From JAWKXU01 sp020446465 (GTDB lineage Bacteria; Pseudomonadota; Alphaproteobacteria; Sphingomonadales; Sphingomonadaceae), in the NCBI GenBank assembly GCA_041396845.1, contig JAWKXU010000004.1:310001-374000 (forward strand): a DNA stretch of 64,000 nt, read 5' to 3'. The position numbers were made by a program, and so were the translations under genes. The stretch's first letter is position 1. Each line of letters starts with the position of its first letter. Below are positions 1 to 8,440 of the stretch, piece by piece. The notes under the pieces were generated by a model. The model worked only from the letters and a program-made list of their open reading frames with translations, was not told the DNA's origin and did not search any database.

Positions 1-398
1 TCCAGCGCGATGCGCTCTGCCCCGGCAAGGCGTAAAAGTGTGAGATTCCTGCCTGCCAGCCTATCGAGCACCGATTGCAGGCCGCCCTCGCCCACCATCG
101 CGACATCAAACCCCGCCCCGCGCGCAGCCTCGGCAGTTGCCTCACCCACGACAAAAGCGGACTTTCCCTTGTAATGAGCGAGCGCCGATCCACCGTGACG
201 CACGGCATTGGCACTGCCGAGCAATAGCCCATCCACCCCTGCCGGGTCCGGCGCGTCCCACGCAACCGGGCGCAGTTCAAATAGCGGAGTTCCGCCAATG
301 TCCAGACCGGCGGCTCGCCCCTTGGCAAGCGTCGCTGAAAATCCCGGCTCCGGACGGATTGTGAAAACCGGCCTTTGATATGCCGACCCGCTTGTCAT
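1..398 (-). CDS. hemD: Uroporphyrinogen-III synthase, N-terminal part (cut by window edge)
   Basis: Cyclises hydroxymethylbilane to uroporphyrinogen III in tetrapyrrole synthesis, in the cytosol. Only the first 132 codons are in the window; the 3' end lies to the left of base 1. The start ATG (396-398) overlaps the hemC stop in an ATGA junction, which fixes the start and implies translational coupling. The protein begins MTSGSAYQRPVFTIRPEPG, matching the family's N-terminal 'tRp..g' strand, and VVGEATAEAARGAGF matches its 'vG..Ta.al...G' motif. HemD sequences are poorly conserved, so the call leans on the position directly behind hemC. Confidence 0.85.
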   Translation of the reverse strand, partial: MTSGSAYQRPVFTIRPEPGFSATLAKGRAAGLDIGGTPLFELRPVAWDAPDPAGVDGLLLGSANAVRHGGSALAHYKGKSAFVVGEATAEAARGAGFDVAMVGEGGLQSVLDRLAGRNLTLLRLAGAERIAL

Positions 399-1333
399 GT
401 GGCGCTTTCTGGCCCGTGAAAATGCGCCGTAATGGCTGGGCCAGCCTCGGCCAGCAGATCGCGGGCCAGCGTGCGCGGCGCATCCGTATCGCCAGCGGCA
501 AAAACGGCAGTGCTTTCGACCCGCTCTGTTCCGTCCGGGCTGAACAGCGCGGCACGCAGTGTCAGCCTGTCTCCTGCAAGGTGGCTCACCATGGCAATCG
601 GGCTATGGCAAGTGCCGCCCAGCGCCGCCAGCAAGGCCCGTTCCGCCATGACCTGCACATGCGATGCCGCGTCATCAACCGCTGCCAACAAGGCGCGGGT
701 GCGTTCATCGCTGGCGTTGCATTCAACCCCGATCGCGCCTTGTGCAGGGGCGGGAAGCCACTGGTCATAATCGAGCGGCGTGCCAACGGCGCTTTCCCCC
801 AGTCGGCCAAGGCCCGCCGCCGCAAGCAGTGTCGCATCGGCCTCCCTCGCTTCCAGTTTGGCGAGCCGCGTGGCGACGTTCCCGCGGAACGGAACAATCG
901 TGCAGTCCGGCCTCGCGTGCAGCACTTGTGCCGCCCGGCGCGGCGCGCTCGTCCCCACACGCGCGCCATGTGGCAAATCGCCAATGCTTGCCGCGCCCAC
1001 CAGCACATCGCGCACATCGGCACGCGGCAGGATGGCAGCAATCGCCAGCGAAGGCGGCCTGGTCGTTTCCACATCCTTCATGGAGTGAACAGCGGCATCG
1101 ATTCGCCCTTCGGCCAGCCAGGCATCCAGTTCCTTGGTCCACAGCGCCTTGCCGCCGATTTCAGCCAGCGGACGATCCTGCACCTTGTCACCACTGGCCA
1201 CCACAGGCACCAGTTCCACGGCGCTTTCGTGCCAGTTATGGGCCGCGCAAAGCCGCGCGCGCGCTTCGACCGCCTGGGCCATTGCCAGAGGGGAGGATCG
1301 GGTTCCGAGACGAAGTTCGACAGTTTCAGGCAT
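395..1333 (-). CDS. hemC: Porphobilinogen deaminase (hydroxymethylbilane synthase)
   Basis: Polymerises four porphobilinogens into hydroxymethylbilane. The 312-residue product from MPETVELRLG is the usual family length. It shows the N-terminal LGTRSSPLAMAQA motif, the substrate-binding HSMKDVE stretch, the central GTSAPRRAAQ motif and LGGTCHSPIA, whose cysteine carries the dipyrromethane cofactor. The frame stays open upstream to 1444, but that extension would overlap tsaD on the other strand, so the start at 1333 is preferred. It is divergent from tsaD with a 46-bp gap and coupled to hemD downstream. Confidence 0.95.
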   Translation of the reverse strand: MPETVELRLGTRSSPLAMAQAVEARARLCAAHNWHESAVELVPVVASGDKVQDRPLAEIGGKALWTKELDAWLAEGRIDAAVHSMKDVETTRPPSLAIAAILPRADVRDVLVGAASIGDLPHGARVGTSAPRRAAQVLHARPDCTIVPFRGNVATRLAKLEAREADATLLAAAGLGRLGESAVGTPLDYDQWLPAPAQGAIGVECNASDERTRALLAAVDDAASHVQVMAERALLAALGGTCHSPIAMVSHLAGDRLTLRAALFSPDGTERVESTAVFAAGDTDAPRTLARDLLAEAGPAITAHFHGPESAT

Positions 1334-1379
1334 TTCGGCTGCTTGCCCTAATCCCCAATGTGGTTCAGGGGAAGCCGCC

Positions 1380-2426
1380 ATGGCTGTCATTCTGGGAATT
1401 GAATCGAGCTGCGACGAAACCGCAGCCGCGCTGGTGGACAGCAATCGCCGCGTGCTGGCCCAGCATATCGCTTCGCAGGATGACGCGCACCGCCCCTATG
1501 GCGGGGTCGTGCCGGAAATCGCTGCACGCGCCCATGCCGAACGACTGGCCCCGATGATTGCGGCAACCCTCGCCGATGCCGGGCTTTCCCTTGATGATGT
1601 GGACGCCATTGCAGCCACGGCAGGCCCCGGCCTGATCGGCGGAGTCATGGTGGGCCTCGTCAGTGCAAAGGCTTTGGCCATGGCCAGTGGCAAGCCGCTG
1701 ATCGCCGTCAACCACCTTGAAGGGCACGCGCTTTCGCCCCGCCTTGCCGATGCATCGCTGGCGTTCCCTTATGCGCTGTTGCTGGTGTCAGGCGGGCATT
1801 GCCAGATCCTGCGAGTGGATGGCGTGGGGCAATACCGGCGGCTGGCAACAACGATAGACGATGCACTGGGTGAAGCCTTTGACAAAACTGCCAAGATTCT
1901 CGGCCTTGGCTACCCCGGTGGCCCGGCGGTCGAGCGACTGGCCGAACAGGGCGATCCTGCAGGGGTGCCGCTGCCGCGCCCGCTCGCAGGCAGTGCAGAG
2001 CCACACTTTTCCTTTGCCGGCCTGAAAAGCGCAGTGCTGCGCGCCAAGGAAGGCGGCCGCTATTCCGATGCCGATATCGCTGCGAGTTTCCAGCAGGCTG
2101 CGACTGACTGCATTGCAGACAGGCTTGCTGTATCGCTCAAAGCCGCAGGCGATGTCAGCGCACTGGTGGTCGCGGGCGGGGTAGCCGCCAACCGCAAGGT
2201 TCGCGCGCTTCTGGAAGGAATCGCAGCAGAGCGAAACTTGCGCTTTGTCGCTCCGCCGCTTGCGCTCTGCACCGATAATGCCGCCATGATCGCATGGGCC
2301 GGAATTGAACGCCTTAACGCAGAAGGCGCTGATTTTTCAGGCGATCCGCTAGACTTTGCCGCGCGACCACGCTGGCCGCTCGATCCGGGGGCTACCCCTG
2401 CGCGCGGCGCGGGAGTAAAGGCATGA
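1380..2426 (+). CDS. tsaD: tRNA N6-threonylcarbamoyladenosine synthase catalytic subunit
   Basis: TsaD (Gcp/YgjD, ASKHA fold) transfers the threonylcarbamoyl group to A37 of ANN-decoding tRNAs, together with TsaB and TsaE. The 348-residue protein starts MAVILGIESSCDETAAAL, the typical family N terminus, and has the metal-binding HLEGH motif (H112, H116) plus a late DNAAMIAWAG segment. The frame extends upstream to 1134, but those residues lie opposite hemC and are not family-like, so the ATG at 1380 is chosen. It overlaps gpsA by 4 bp (ATGA). Confidence 0.95.
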   Translation: MAVILGIESSCDETAAALVDSNRRVLAQHIASQDDAHRPYGGVVPEIAARAHAERLAPMIAATLADAGLSLDDVDAIAATAGPGLIGGVMVGLVSAKALAMASGKPLIAVNHLEGHALSPRLADASLAFPYALLLVSGGHCQILRVDGVGQYRRLATTIDDALGEAFDKTAKILGLGYPGGPAVERLAEQGDPAGVPLPRPLAGSAEPHFSFAGLKSAVLRAKEGGRYSDADIAASFQQAATDCIADRLAVSLKAAGDVSALVVAGGVAANRKVRALLEGIAAERNLRFVAPPLALCTDNAAMIAWAGIERLNAEGADFSGDPLDFAARPRWPLDPGATPARGAGVKA

Positions 2427-3430
2427 TCATGAACGGGGACGACAAGATTGGCGTGATCGGGGCTGGCGCATGGGGAACTGCGCTCGCACAAATGCTGGCG
2501 TCCGATGGGCGCGACGTCCTGATCTGGGCGCTGGAGCCTGCTGTGGTGGATTGTATCAACGCCCGCCACCGCAACGAAACCTACCTGCCGTCGGCCGAAT
2601 TATCGCCTTTGGTGCGGGCAACCGGCAACCTTGATGACATCGCCCACTGCAGCGTGGCGCTGGTCGTCACGCCCGCCCAGCACACTGCCACCACTCTTCG
2701 CAAGCTGCCTGCCATCCCGCGCGATCTCGTGCTATGTTCCAAGGGTATCGAAGCGGGCACGGGCAAGCTGATGAGCGAGGTCGCGACAGATGCTGCGCCT
2801 GAAAGCGACATCGCCGTTCTTTCCGGGCCAACATTCGCGCACGAGGTTGCAGCGGGCCTGCCCACTGCTGTCACGCTGGCTTGTGGTGGCGGGCAAGCAC
2901 AGTGGGAGCGCATTTCGCCGCTGATCGCCCGCCCCAGTTTCCGGCCTTATTATTCCGATGATGTCATCGGCGCGGAAATTGGCGGCGCGGTAAAGAACGT
3001 GCTGGCCATCGCCTGCGGCGTTGCCGAAGGGTTGCAACTGGGACAGAACGCCCGTGCGGCCCTTATCGCGCGCGGCTTTGCCGAAATGATGCGTTTTGGA
3101 GAAGCGCTGGGTGCTGAGCGTGAAACGCTCGCCGGGCTATGCGGGCTTGGCGATCTGGTGCTCACCTGTTCATCCACGTCCAGCCGCAATTTTTCACTGG
3201 GCAAGGCACTGGGCGAAGGCGGCAATCCAAAAGATTTGATGGCAAACCGTGCGACCGTAGCAGAGGGCGCGCACACGGCCCCCGTACTGGACGATCTTGC
3301 GACGAAACATAACGTCGCCATGCCGATTGTCAGCGCCGTGCGAAAACTACTCGACGGGGCGCCAGCGCAGGAAATCGTGGCGGATGTGCTATCGCGCCCG
3401 CTTCAGGCAGAACAGGCCCCGCCCGCATGA
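2423..3430 (+). CDS. gpsA: NAD(P)-dependent glycerol-3-phosphate dehydrogenase
   Basis: Reduces dihydroxyacetone phosphate to sn-glycerol-3-phosphate for phospholipid synthesis; cytosolic. The 335 residues carry the Rossmann motif IGVIGAGAWGTALAQML near the N terminus, the family motif CSKGIE, and GGAVKNVLAIACG with the conserved catalytic lysine. The first ATG overlaps the tsaD stop; the second ATG, two codons on (2429), could equally be used. It is coupled by another ATGA overlap to the exporter downstream. Confidence 0.95.
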   Translation: MIMNGDDKIGVIGAGAWGTALAQMLASDGRDVLIWALEPAVVDCINARHRNETYLPSAELSPLVRATGNLDDIAHCSVALVVTPAQHTATTLRKLPAIPRDLVLCSKGIEAGTGKLMSEVATDAAPESDIAVLSGPTFAHEVAAGLPTAVTLACGGGQAQWERISPLIARPSFRPYYSDDVIGAEIGGAVKNVLAIACGVAEGLQLGQNARAALIARGFAEMMRFGEALGAERETLAGLCGLGDLVLTCSSTSSRNFSLGKALGEGGNPKDLMANRATVAEGAHTAPVLDDLATKHNVAMPIVSAVRKLLDGAPAQEIVADVLSRPLQAEQAPPA

Positions 3431-4926
3431 CCACGGCTGCGCCTGGCGACAAGGGGCAAGAAGATATTGCCGCGCTCGCCAAAGGCGGGCGGACCAATTT
3501 CATGGGCTTTCTGCTGCGGTTGGCCGCGCGCCTGCCGTTCCTGTTCATTGCCGGGCGCATGTTCGGCGCTGATGCGCTGGGCAGGTTTGCATCCGCCCTT
3601 GTGGTTATCGAGCTCGCCGGCCAGCTCTGTTCGCTTGGGTTGAAGCGAGGCCTTGCCCAGTGGCTTTCACACGAAGAACTTCGCAAGCCCGCCAATGTCG
3701 TGGCCGATGGACTGACCCTGTCCTTTGTCTTTTCGATGCTGGTGGCAAGCGCGCTTTACCTTTTCCCCGCGCCAATGTTTCCGAGCGGGGTCTATAGCGA
3801 CATTGACCGGCTGCTGGCCTTCGGCATCGTGCCGCTGGCGCTGACAGAGGTCGCTCTGGCCGCGCAGGCCTATCGCTTCGACATTGCAACGACAGTGCGC
3901 GCCCGCGCGATTGTCGAACCGTGGACTATCTCGATCATGGCCGGGGTGATGTTCTTCATCGTGCCGGAAAGCGGGCTTTCGATTGCCTTCCTCGCCTCGG
4001 TTTTTGCCGCGGCATTCACAGCATTTGTCCCGCTCGTGCGGACTTATGGCCTGCCCGAACAGTGGCGCCCTCACCCGGTCGAGATGATGCGACTGACCCG
4101 CCAGAGCCTGCCGCTCGCCACCGCCGATGCGATTGAATGGGGTACGCGGCGCGTCGATATTGCCATACTCGGCCTCTTCGCATCGCCGGCCACGGTCGGC
4201 ATATATTACGTCGCGCAACAGGTCGCCAGCTTGCCGCAAAAGCTGAAAACCAGTTTTGAACCGATCCTTGGCCCTGTCATCACCCGCAACCTGAAAGAAA
4301 AGAACTACGCCGCAATTGCCCGGCAAGTCAGCCAGGTGGGGTTCTGGATCATGGCGGCACAAGCCGGGATTGCGCTGTCTTTGGGCATTCCCGGCGAAGG
4401 CGTGATGGGCCTTGTCGGACCGAACTTTGTCGGCGGCACGGGCGCGCTCACACTGCTGCTGGCAGCCGAAGTGGTGGCATCCACGGCAGTCGTATCGGAA
4501 GCCGCGCTGGTTTATATGGCGCGCATCCGCAATTTGTGGATTTCGGTTGCAACTATCGCCTTGCAAGCCTTGCTCACTGTCGGGTTCATCGTGGCGCTGC
4601 GAAACCTTGGCTTTGCGGAAAGTTTCTGGGGCGCGGGCGCGGCAGGTGCATTAATGGTGGCGCTGGGCATCGCCTCACTGGTGAAGGCGTGGTTCCTTTC
4701 CCGCATCCTTGGCCAGCCAGTCAACAACTGGCGCTGGGCGCTGATCTGGGCGACAGCCCCGGCAGTCGTCGTCGGATATTGCTTCACTTTGCTGCCCGAA
4801 TGGATGGAACTGCTGTTCGGCATCCCGGCCATTCTTTTCACCTATGGCTGGGTGATCTGGCACCGCGGGTTCGGGCCGGAAGACAGGGTGCTTTTCCGCC
4901 GCAAAATTGCCCCGGCGACACCTTGA
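3427..4926 (+). CDS. Lipopolysaccharide/oligosaccharide flippase-like membrane protein
   Basis: A 499-residue, very hydrophobic protein with roughly 12-14 predicted membrane segments, laid out like the polysaccharide-exporter (Wzx/MurJ, MATE-related) superfamily. The short polar N terminus is followed by the amphipathic GGRTNFMGFLLRLAARLPFL stretch typical of these flippases. By family it would flip a lipid-linked oligosaccharide across the inner membrane. No glycosyltransferase neighbours are visible, so the substrate is unknown. The start overlaps gpsA by 4 bp (ATGA), so it is probably the last gene of the tsaD-gpsA operon. Confidence 0.75.
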   Translation: MTTAAPGDKGQEDIAALAKGGRTNFMGFLLRLAARLPFLFIAGRMFGADALGRFASALVVIELAGQLCSLGLKRGLAQWLSHEELRKPANVVADGLTLSFVFSMLVASALYLFPAPMFPSGVYSDIDRLLAFGIVPLALTEVALAAQAYRFDIATTVRARAIVEPWTISIMAGVMFFIVPESGLSIAFLASVFAAAFTAFVPLVRTYGLPEQWRPHPVEMMRLTRQSLPLATADAIEWGTRRVDIAILGLFASPATVGIYYVAQQVASLPQKLKTSFEPILGPVITRNLKEKNYAAIARQVSQVGFWIMAAQAGIALSLGIPGEGVMGLVGPNFVGGTGALTLLLAAEVVASTAVVSEAALVYMARIRNLWISVATIALQALLTVGFIVALRNLGFAESFWGAGAAGALMVALGIASLVKAWFLSRILGQPVNNWRWALIWATAPAVVVGYCFTLLPEWMELLFGIPAILFTYGWVIWHRGFGPEDRVLFRRKIAPATP

Positions 4927-4986
4927 TTCGGCGTTGCGCGCACCACCACCATTACATTTGAAACCAACGACTTGACGCGCACAGAG

Positions 4987-5005
4987 GGCGTTCAGTCGGC
5001 GTTCA
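4987..5005 (+). promoter_or_regulatory. 11-bp-phased direct repeat GGCGTTCA upstream of the VWA gene
   Basis: GGCGTTCA occurs at 4987-4994 and again at 4998-5005, exactly one helical turn apart, 57 bp before the VWA-lipoprotein start. Direct repeats with 11-bp phasing are the usual binding pattern of OmpR/PhoB-type response regulators. The regulator is unknown and the assignment is inference. Confidence 0.4.
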
Positions 5006-5061
5006 CCCGCTGAAGGCGAGCCTTTGGGCCAGCTATTTACAGCCACGCGAGAGGCCCTTTC

Positions 5062-6729
5062 ATGCGCGCTTTGAAGCCCACATTCATCCTTACCTCACTT
5101 GCCCTTGTTGCTGGCTGTGCGACAGCGCCGGAATCTGATGAAATCGTCACTACTGGCAAGCGCGTGGACGAAACGGCGCCCGGCAAAACCTCTGGCCCGC
5201 AGCCAGCACCTCCTCCACCGCAAGTTGCCATGCCAGCACCGGCCTACGAATCCGCCCAGATTGTGCGGCAGTCTGCCGGAAAAGTCGCAAGTGGATACTA
5301 TGTCCCCCCGGTTCACTATGCGATCGATCCGGGCCGTGAAAAGTATGACGGTGAAGATGTTTCCGCGATCAAGCGCGTGGCGGATGAACCTGTCTCCACC
5401 TTTTCCGTCGATGTCGATACCGGCGCTTACGCCAATGCCCGCCGTTTCCTGAGCCAGGGACAGATGCCACCCAAGGCAGCCATTCGCACAGAAGAGTTCA
5501 TCAACTACTTCCGCTACGATTACCCCGCGCCGGAAAGCCGCAGCACGCCCTTTACAGTTTCAACCGATATGGCAGTCAGCCCCTGGAACCCGAACACCCG
5601 CCTGCTGCGGATCGGGCTGCGTGGATATGATCTCCCCCGCAAGGATCGCCCGGCCGCCAATCTTGTGTTTCTGATGGACGTGTCCGGCTCCATGAACAGC
5701 GCGGACAAGTTGCCGCTCGTGAAATCGGCGCTCTCCACGCTGGCGGGCGAGTTGTCATCAAAGGACCGCGTTTCAATCGTTGTCTATGCAGGTGCAGCGG
5801 GCCTCGTGCTTGAACCCACGAACGACAAGCGCAAGATCCGCGATGCACTCGACAGGTTGAGCGCGGGCGGTTCCACCGCTGGCGGTGCCGGGCTTCAACT
5901 GGCGTATCAGATTGCGCGCGACAACATGATTGAAGGCGGCGTCAATCGCGTCATTCTGGCGACGGACGGCGATTTCAATGTCGGCGTCAGCGACCGTGAT
6001 GCGCTGGTGGAAATGGTTGAGCATGAACGCGACAGCGGCATTACGCTGACCACGCTCGGCTTTGGTACGGGCAATTACAACGAAGCGATGATGGAACAGA
6101 TCGCGGACCACGGAAACGGCAATTACGCCTATATCGACAGTGCGCTGGAAGCTGAAAAGGTGCTGTCAGACGAAATGCAGTCCACGCTCTTTACCATTGC
6201 CAAGGACGTGAAAATCCAGATCGAGTTCAACCCGGCCCACGTCAGCCAGTATCGCCTGCTGGGATATGAAAACCGCATCCTGCGCGAAGAGGACTTCGAC
6301 AATGACAAGGTAGATGCAGGCGACATCGGCGCAGGTCACCAGGTCACGGCGATTTACGAAGTCGTGCCTGCTGGCGTCAAAGGCTGGGTTGGTCCGCGCC
6401 GTTACGACGAAGCGAAAAAACCCGCCGCTGGCAGCAAGGCCAGCGAACTGGCTTATGTAAAACTGCGTTACAAGCTGCCCGATGGTGACACCTCGCGCCT
6501 GATAGAACGCACCGTGCCCGCATCAGCCATAGCGAGCGCTGCACTGCCGCGCGGCGACATGGCCTTTGCCACAGCCGTTGCGGCCTTTGGGCAAAAACTG
6601 CGCGGCGACGCCTTGCTGGGCGATTTTTCCTATGCAGCAGTCGAACGGTTGGCCGGTGAACCAGGCGGATTCTGGCGACAGGAGTTCAAACGCCTCGTTT
6701 CGGTGGCCGATGGTATTCGCGCTGAATGA
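5062..6729 (+). CDS. VWA-domain lipoprotein (YfbK-like)
   Basis: A 555-residue predicted lipoprotein: the signal peptide MRALKPTFILTSLALVAGC ends in a lipobox (LVAGC). A Pro/Ala-rich linker is followed by a vWF_A N-terminal region with the family-typical EFINYFRYDY, then a von Willebrand A domain with an intact MIDAS motif DVSGSM (D206, S208, S210), and a C-terminal region like YfbK_C. These proteins sit in the cell envelope and probably mediate metal-dependent protein contacts; the role is poorly known. It is monocistronic or followed by the OmpA-like gene 92 bp on. GAGAGG precedes the ATG. Confidence 0.85.
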   Translation: MRALKPTFILTSLALVAGCATAPESDEIVTTGKRVDETAPGKTSGPQPAPPPPQVAMPAPAYESAQIVRQSAGKVASGYYVPPVHYAIDPGREKYDGEDVSAIKRVADEPVSTFSVDVDTGAYANARRFLSQGQMPPKAAIRTEEFINYFRYDYPAPESRSTPFTVSTDMAVSPWNPNTRLLRIGLRGYDLPRKDRPAANLVFLMDVSGSMNSADKLPLVKSALSTLAGELSSKDRVSIVVYAGAAGLVLEPTNDKRKIRDALDRLSAGGSTAGGAGLQLAYQIARDNMIEGGVNRVILATDGDFNVGVSDRDALVEMVEHERDSGITLTTLGFGTGNYNEAMMEQIADHGNGNYAYIDSALEAEKVLSDEMQSTLFTIAKDVKIQIEFNPAHVSQYRLLGYENRILREEDFDNDKVDAGDIGAGHQVTAIYEVVPAGVKGWVGPRRYDEAKKPAAGSKASELAYVKLRYKLPDGDTSRLIERTVPASAIASAALPRGDMAFATAVAAFGQKLRGDALLGDFSYAAVERLAGEPGGFWRQEFKRLVSVADGIRAE

Positions 6730-6821
6730 TGACAACGCCGACAAAACTTTCGGAGCAGGTTTTGGCCTTCTGGCCATAATGGCCCCTTTCCCCGACGCGC
6801 CCGCCTGACTACAAGCAGGGG

Positions 6822-7565
6822 ATGCAGCCCAGTCGTCCGATCATGATTGCCGCAGGCGCCGTCCTGACTGCCGCACTGGCAGTAATCGGCGCGCGCAGCA
6901 GTGCTGATACGATTTCCAGTTCGCTGTCCCATGCCGCGAAGGCCGCCATCGCACAGGCCGGCGGGCGCGGTGTCACCGCCGATTTCAGGACGTCAGGCGG
7001 TTCCCCGACCCGCCACCCGCTGCTGCATGGTGGTGAAAAGCTGGACGAAGGGACGCGGCTTCTCGTCGCGCGCGCAGTCGCCAACGTGCCGGGCGTCGGG
7101 GCTATCCGCTGGTCCGACGGGCCAAGCCTTGCCAGCGGCACACAAGGCCAGCCCGCTGCCCCCTTGCATTGTCAGGAAGATGTGGAGGCGTTGCTACGCG
7201 CCCGCACTATCCGCTTTGAAGAATCGAGCGCGGCAATGGCCTCCGCCAGCCAGCAACTCGTGGATGAAGTGGCAACGGCGCTACGCCCGTGTCTTGGCGC
7301 AATCATCGCGATCAATGGCCATACGGATTCGTCTGGCAATGAACCTGGCAACCTGTTCCTTTCGCAGGAGCGCGCCGACGCGGTAAAACAGGCGCTGATC
7401 GCGCGGGGCATTCCCGCCGATGGTTTACGCGCCCGCGGGCTTGGCTCTGCACAACCTGTCGCCGGGCTGGACCCTGCCGACCCCGCCAACCGTCGCATTG
7501 ATTTTTCCGTTATTGCCACCATGCCGATCAAACCCACGCCAGTAGACAAGCCTGGACCGCGTTAG
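6822..7565 (+). CDS. BON-like/OmpA-family envelope protein
   Basis: A 247-residue protein with an N-terminal hydrophobic anchor or signal (MIAAGAVLTAALAVIGA), a middle segment resembling a BON repeat (about residues 30-95, ending in VPGVGAIRW), and a C-terminal OmpA domain with the peptidoglycan-binding INGHTDSSG, SQERADAVKQAL and NRRIDF motifs. By family it anchors to peptidoglycan in the periplasm. The start is uncertain: ATG 6822 has its AGGGG directly adjacent, whereas ATG 6843 begins right at the hydrophobic segment. Confidence 0.75.
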   Translation: MQPSRPIMIAAGAVLTAALAVIGARSSADTISSSLSHAAKAAIAQAGGRGVTADFRTSGGSPTRHPLLHGGEKLDEGTRLLVARAVANVPGVGAIRWSDGPSLASGTQGQPAAPLHCQEDVEALLRARTIRFEESSAAMASASQQLVDEVATALRPCLGAIIAINGHTDSSGNEPGNLFLSQERADAVKQALIARGIPADGLRARGLGSAQPVAGLDPADPANRRIDFSVIATMPIKPTPVDKPGPR

Positions 7566-7598
7566 TGGCCGAGGCACAATCAATCGAAGGACTATGCC

Positions 7599-7709
7599 AT
7601 GCCGATATGGCTTGAACTGATGATGCTGATGCTGCTTGCCTATGGCATTGGCCTTGCCCTTGGCTGGCTTGTCTGGGGCCGCGTGGTCCCGTCGATGTTT
7701 GAGGAATAA
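7599..7709 (+). CDS. 36-residue single-span membrane protein
   Basis: A short ORF reading MPIWLELMMLMLLAYGIGLA followed by LGWLVWGRVVPSMFEE. It has one strongly hydrophobic helix of about 22 residues and an acidic tail, and CGAAGGAC about 10 nt upstream can act as ribosome binding site. It ends 6 bp before the next gene, which begins with a similar single membrane helix, so the two are probably co-translated. Function unknown; the support is composition, spacing and ribosome binding site only. Confidence 0.6.
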   Translation: MPIWLELMMLMLLAYGIGLALGWLVWGRVVPSMFEE

Positions 7710-7715
7710 TGAAAA

Positions 7716-8261
7716 ATGAATGACATTCTGGCGCAATACTGGCCTCTGATACTGGTCGCCCTGTTGATCGGCATCGCTGTGGCGTGGTTCATAACTGCCG
7801 CAAGCCGCAAAACGAAAGTAGAGCGCAGTGAAAGCGGGGATGTGCTCGATGCCGGGGCAGCGCCCGCCAAACGCAATCAGGCGCTGATCGACACGCCGCC
7901 TGCTGCTGCTCCCTCAACACCGGCAACACCGGAACCGTCTGCCGCACCTGAACCCGCGCCATCTCCTGTACCGGAGGCCGCGCGCGATGCGAGCGATATC
8001 AACCCAGCTACTGAGAACACTGCTGCGGACGACCTGACCCGGATCAAGGGCGTGGGGCCGAAACTGTCCACTTTGCTCCAGTCAATGGGAATTACCAGCT
8101 ATGCCCAGATCGCAGCATGGACTGACGCCGAAGTGGAGCGGATCGACGCGCAGCTAGGCAAGTTTCAGGGCCGTATCCAGCGTGACAACTGGACGCAGCA
8201 AGCCCGTTTTCTGGCGTCAGGCGATACCACAGGATACGAGGACCGTTTCGGGAAGCTCTGA
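7716..8261 (+). CDS. Membrane-anchored helix-hairpin-helix protein
   Basis: A 181-residue protein. Residues about 8-29 form an N-terminal membrane helix, residues 45-105 an Ala/Pro/Glu-rich flexible linker, and the C-terminal 75 residues a helix-hairpin-helix fold with DDLTRIKGVGPKLSTLLQSMG. That domain resembles the one in L21-like proteins and in C-terminal extensions of NADH dehydrogenase subunit E. It may contact nucleic acid or a protein partner at the membrane. Function unknown. Confidence 0.7.
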   Translation: MNDILAQYWPLILVALLIGIAVAWFITAASRKTKVERSESGDVLDAGAAPAKRNQALIDTPPAAAPSTPATPEPSAAPEPAPSPVPEAARDASDINPATENTAADDLTRIKGVGPKLSTLLQSMGITSYAQIAAWTDAEVERIDAQLGKFQGRIQRDNWTQQARFLASGDTTGYEDRFGKL

Positions 8262-8269
8262 CATGAAAA

Positions 8270-8437
8270 TCACGCTTTCAGCATCAGCCTGATTGCACTG
8301 GCGACAAGCCCCAGCACCAGCACTGAACCAGCCCAGTAGGCCACCATCCAACCGAGACGCTGCCACAACGGGCCTTCCTGCCCATCGGGTAACGATACGA
8401 AGCCTCGTCCTTTCCTGTCACCAGACTTTCCGATCAT
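8270..8437 (-). CDS. DUF2474 mini-subunit of the cyanide-insensitive oxidase
   Basis: A 55-residue ORF. It has a polar N terminus, then LWQRLGWMVAYWAGSVLVLG and a second hydrophobic stretch ending RLMLKA. The WxRLGW...W..SV pattern is that of DUF2474 proteins, which sit in cydAB/cioAB operons and are taken as CydX-like single-span subunits. It starts 3 bp after the cydB stop on the same strand, in the expected third position of the operon. Confidence 0.85.
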   Translation of the reverse strand: MIGKSGDRKGRGFVSLPDGQEGPLWQRLGWMVAYWAGSVLVLGLVASAIRLMLKA

Positions 8438-8440
8438 GGC

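Noticed and set aside
380..1351. 323-codon plus-strand frame opposite hemC
   Set aside because: hemC on the minus strand has all family motifs; this frame encodes a basic, motif-free product.
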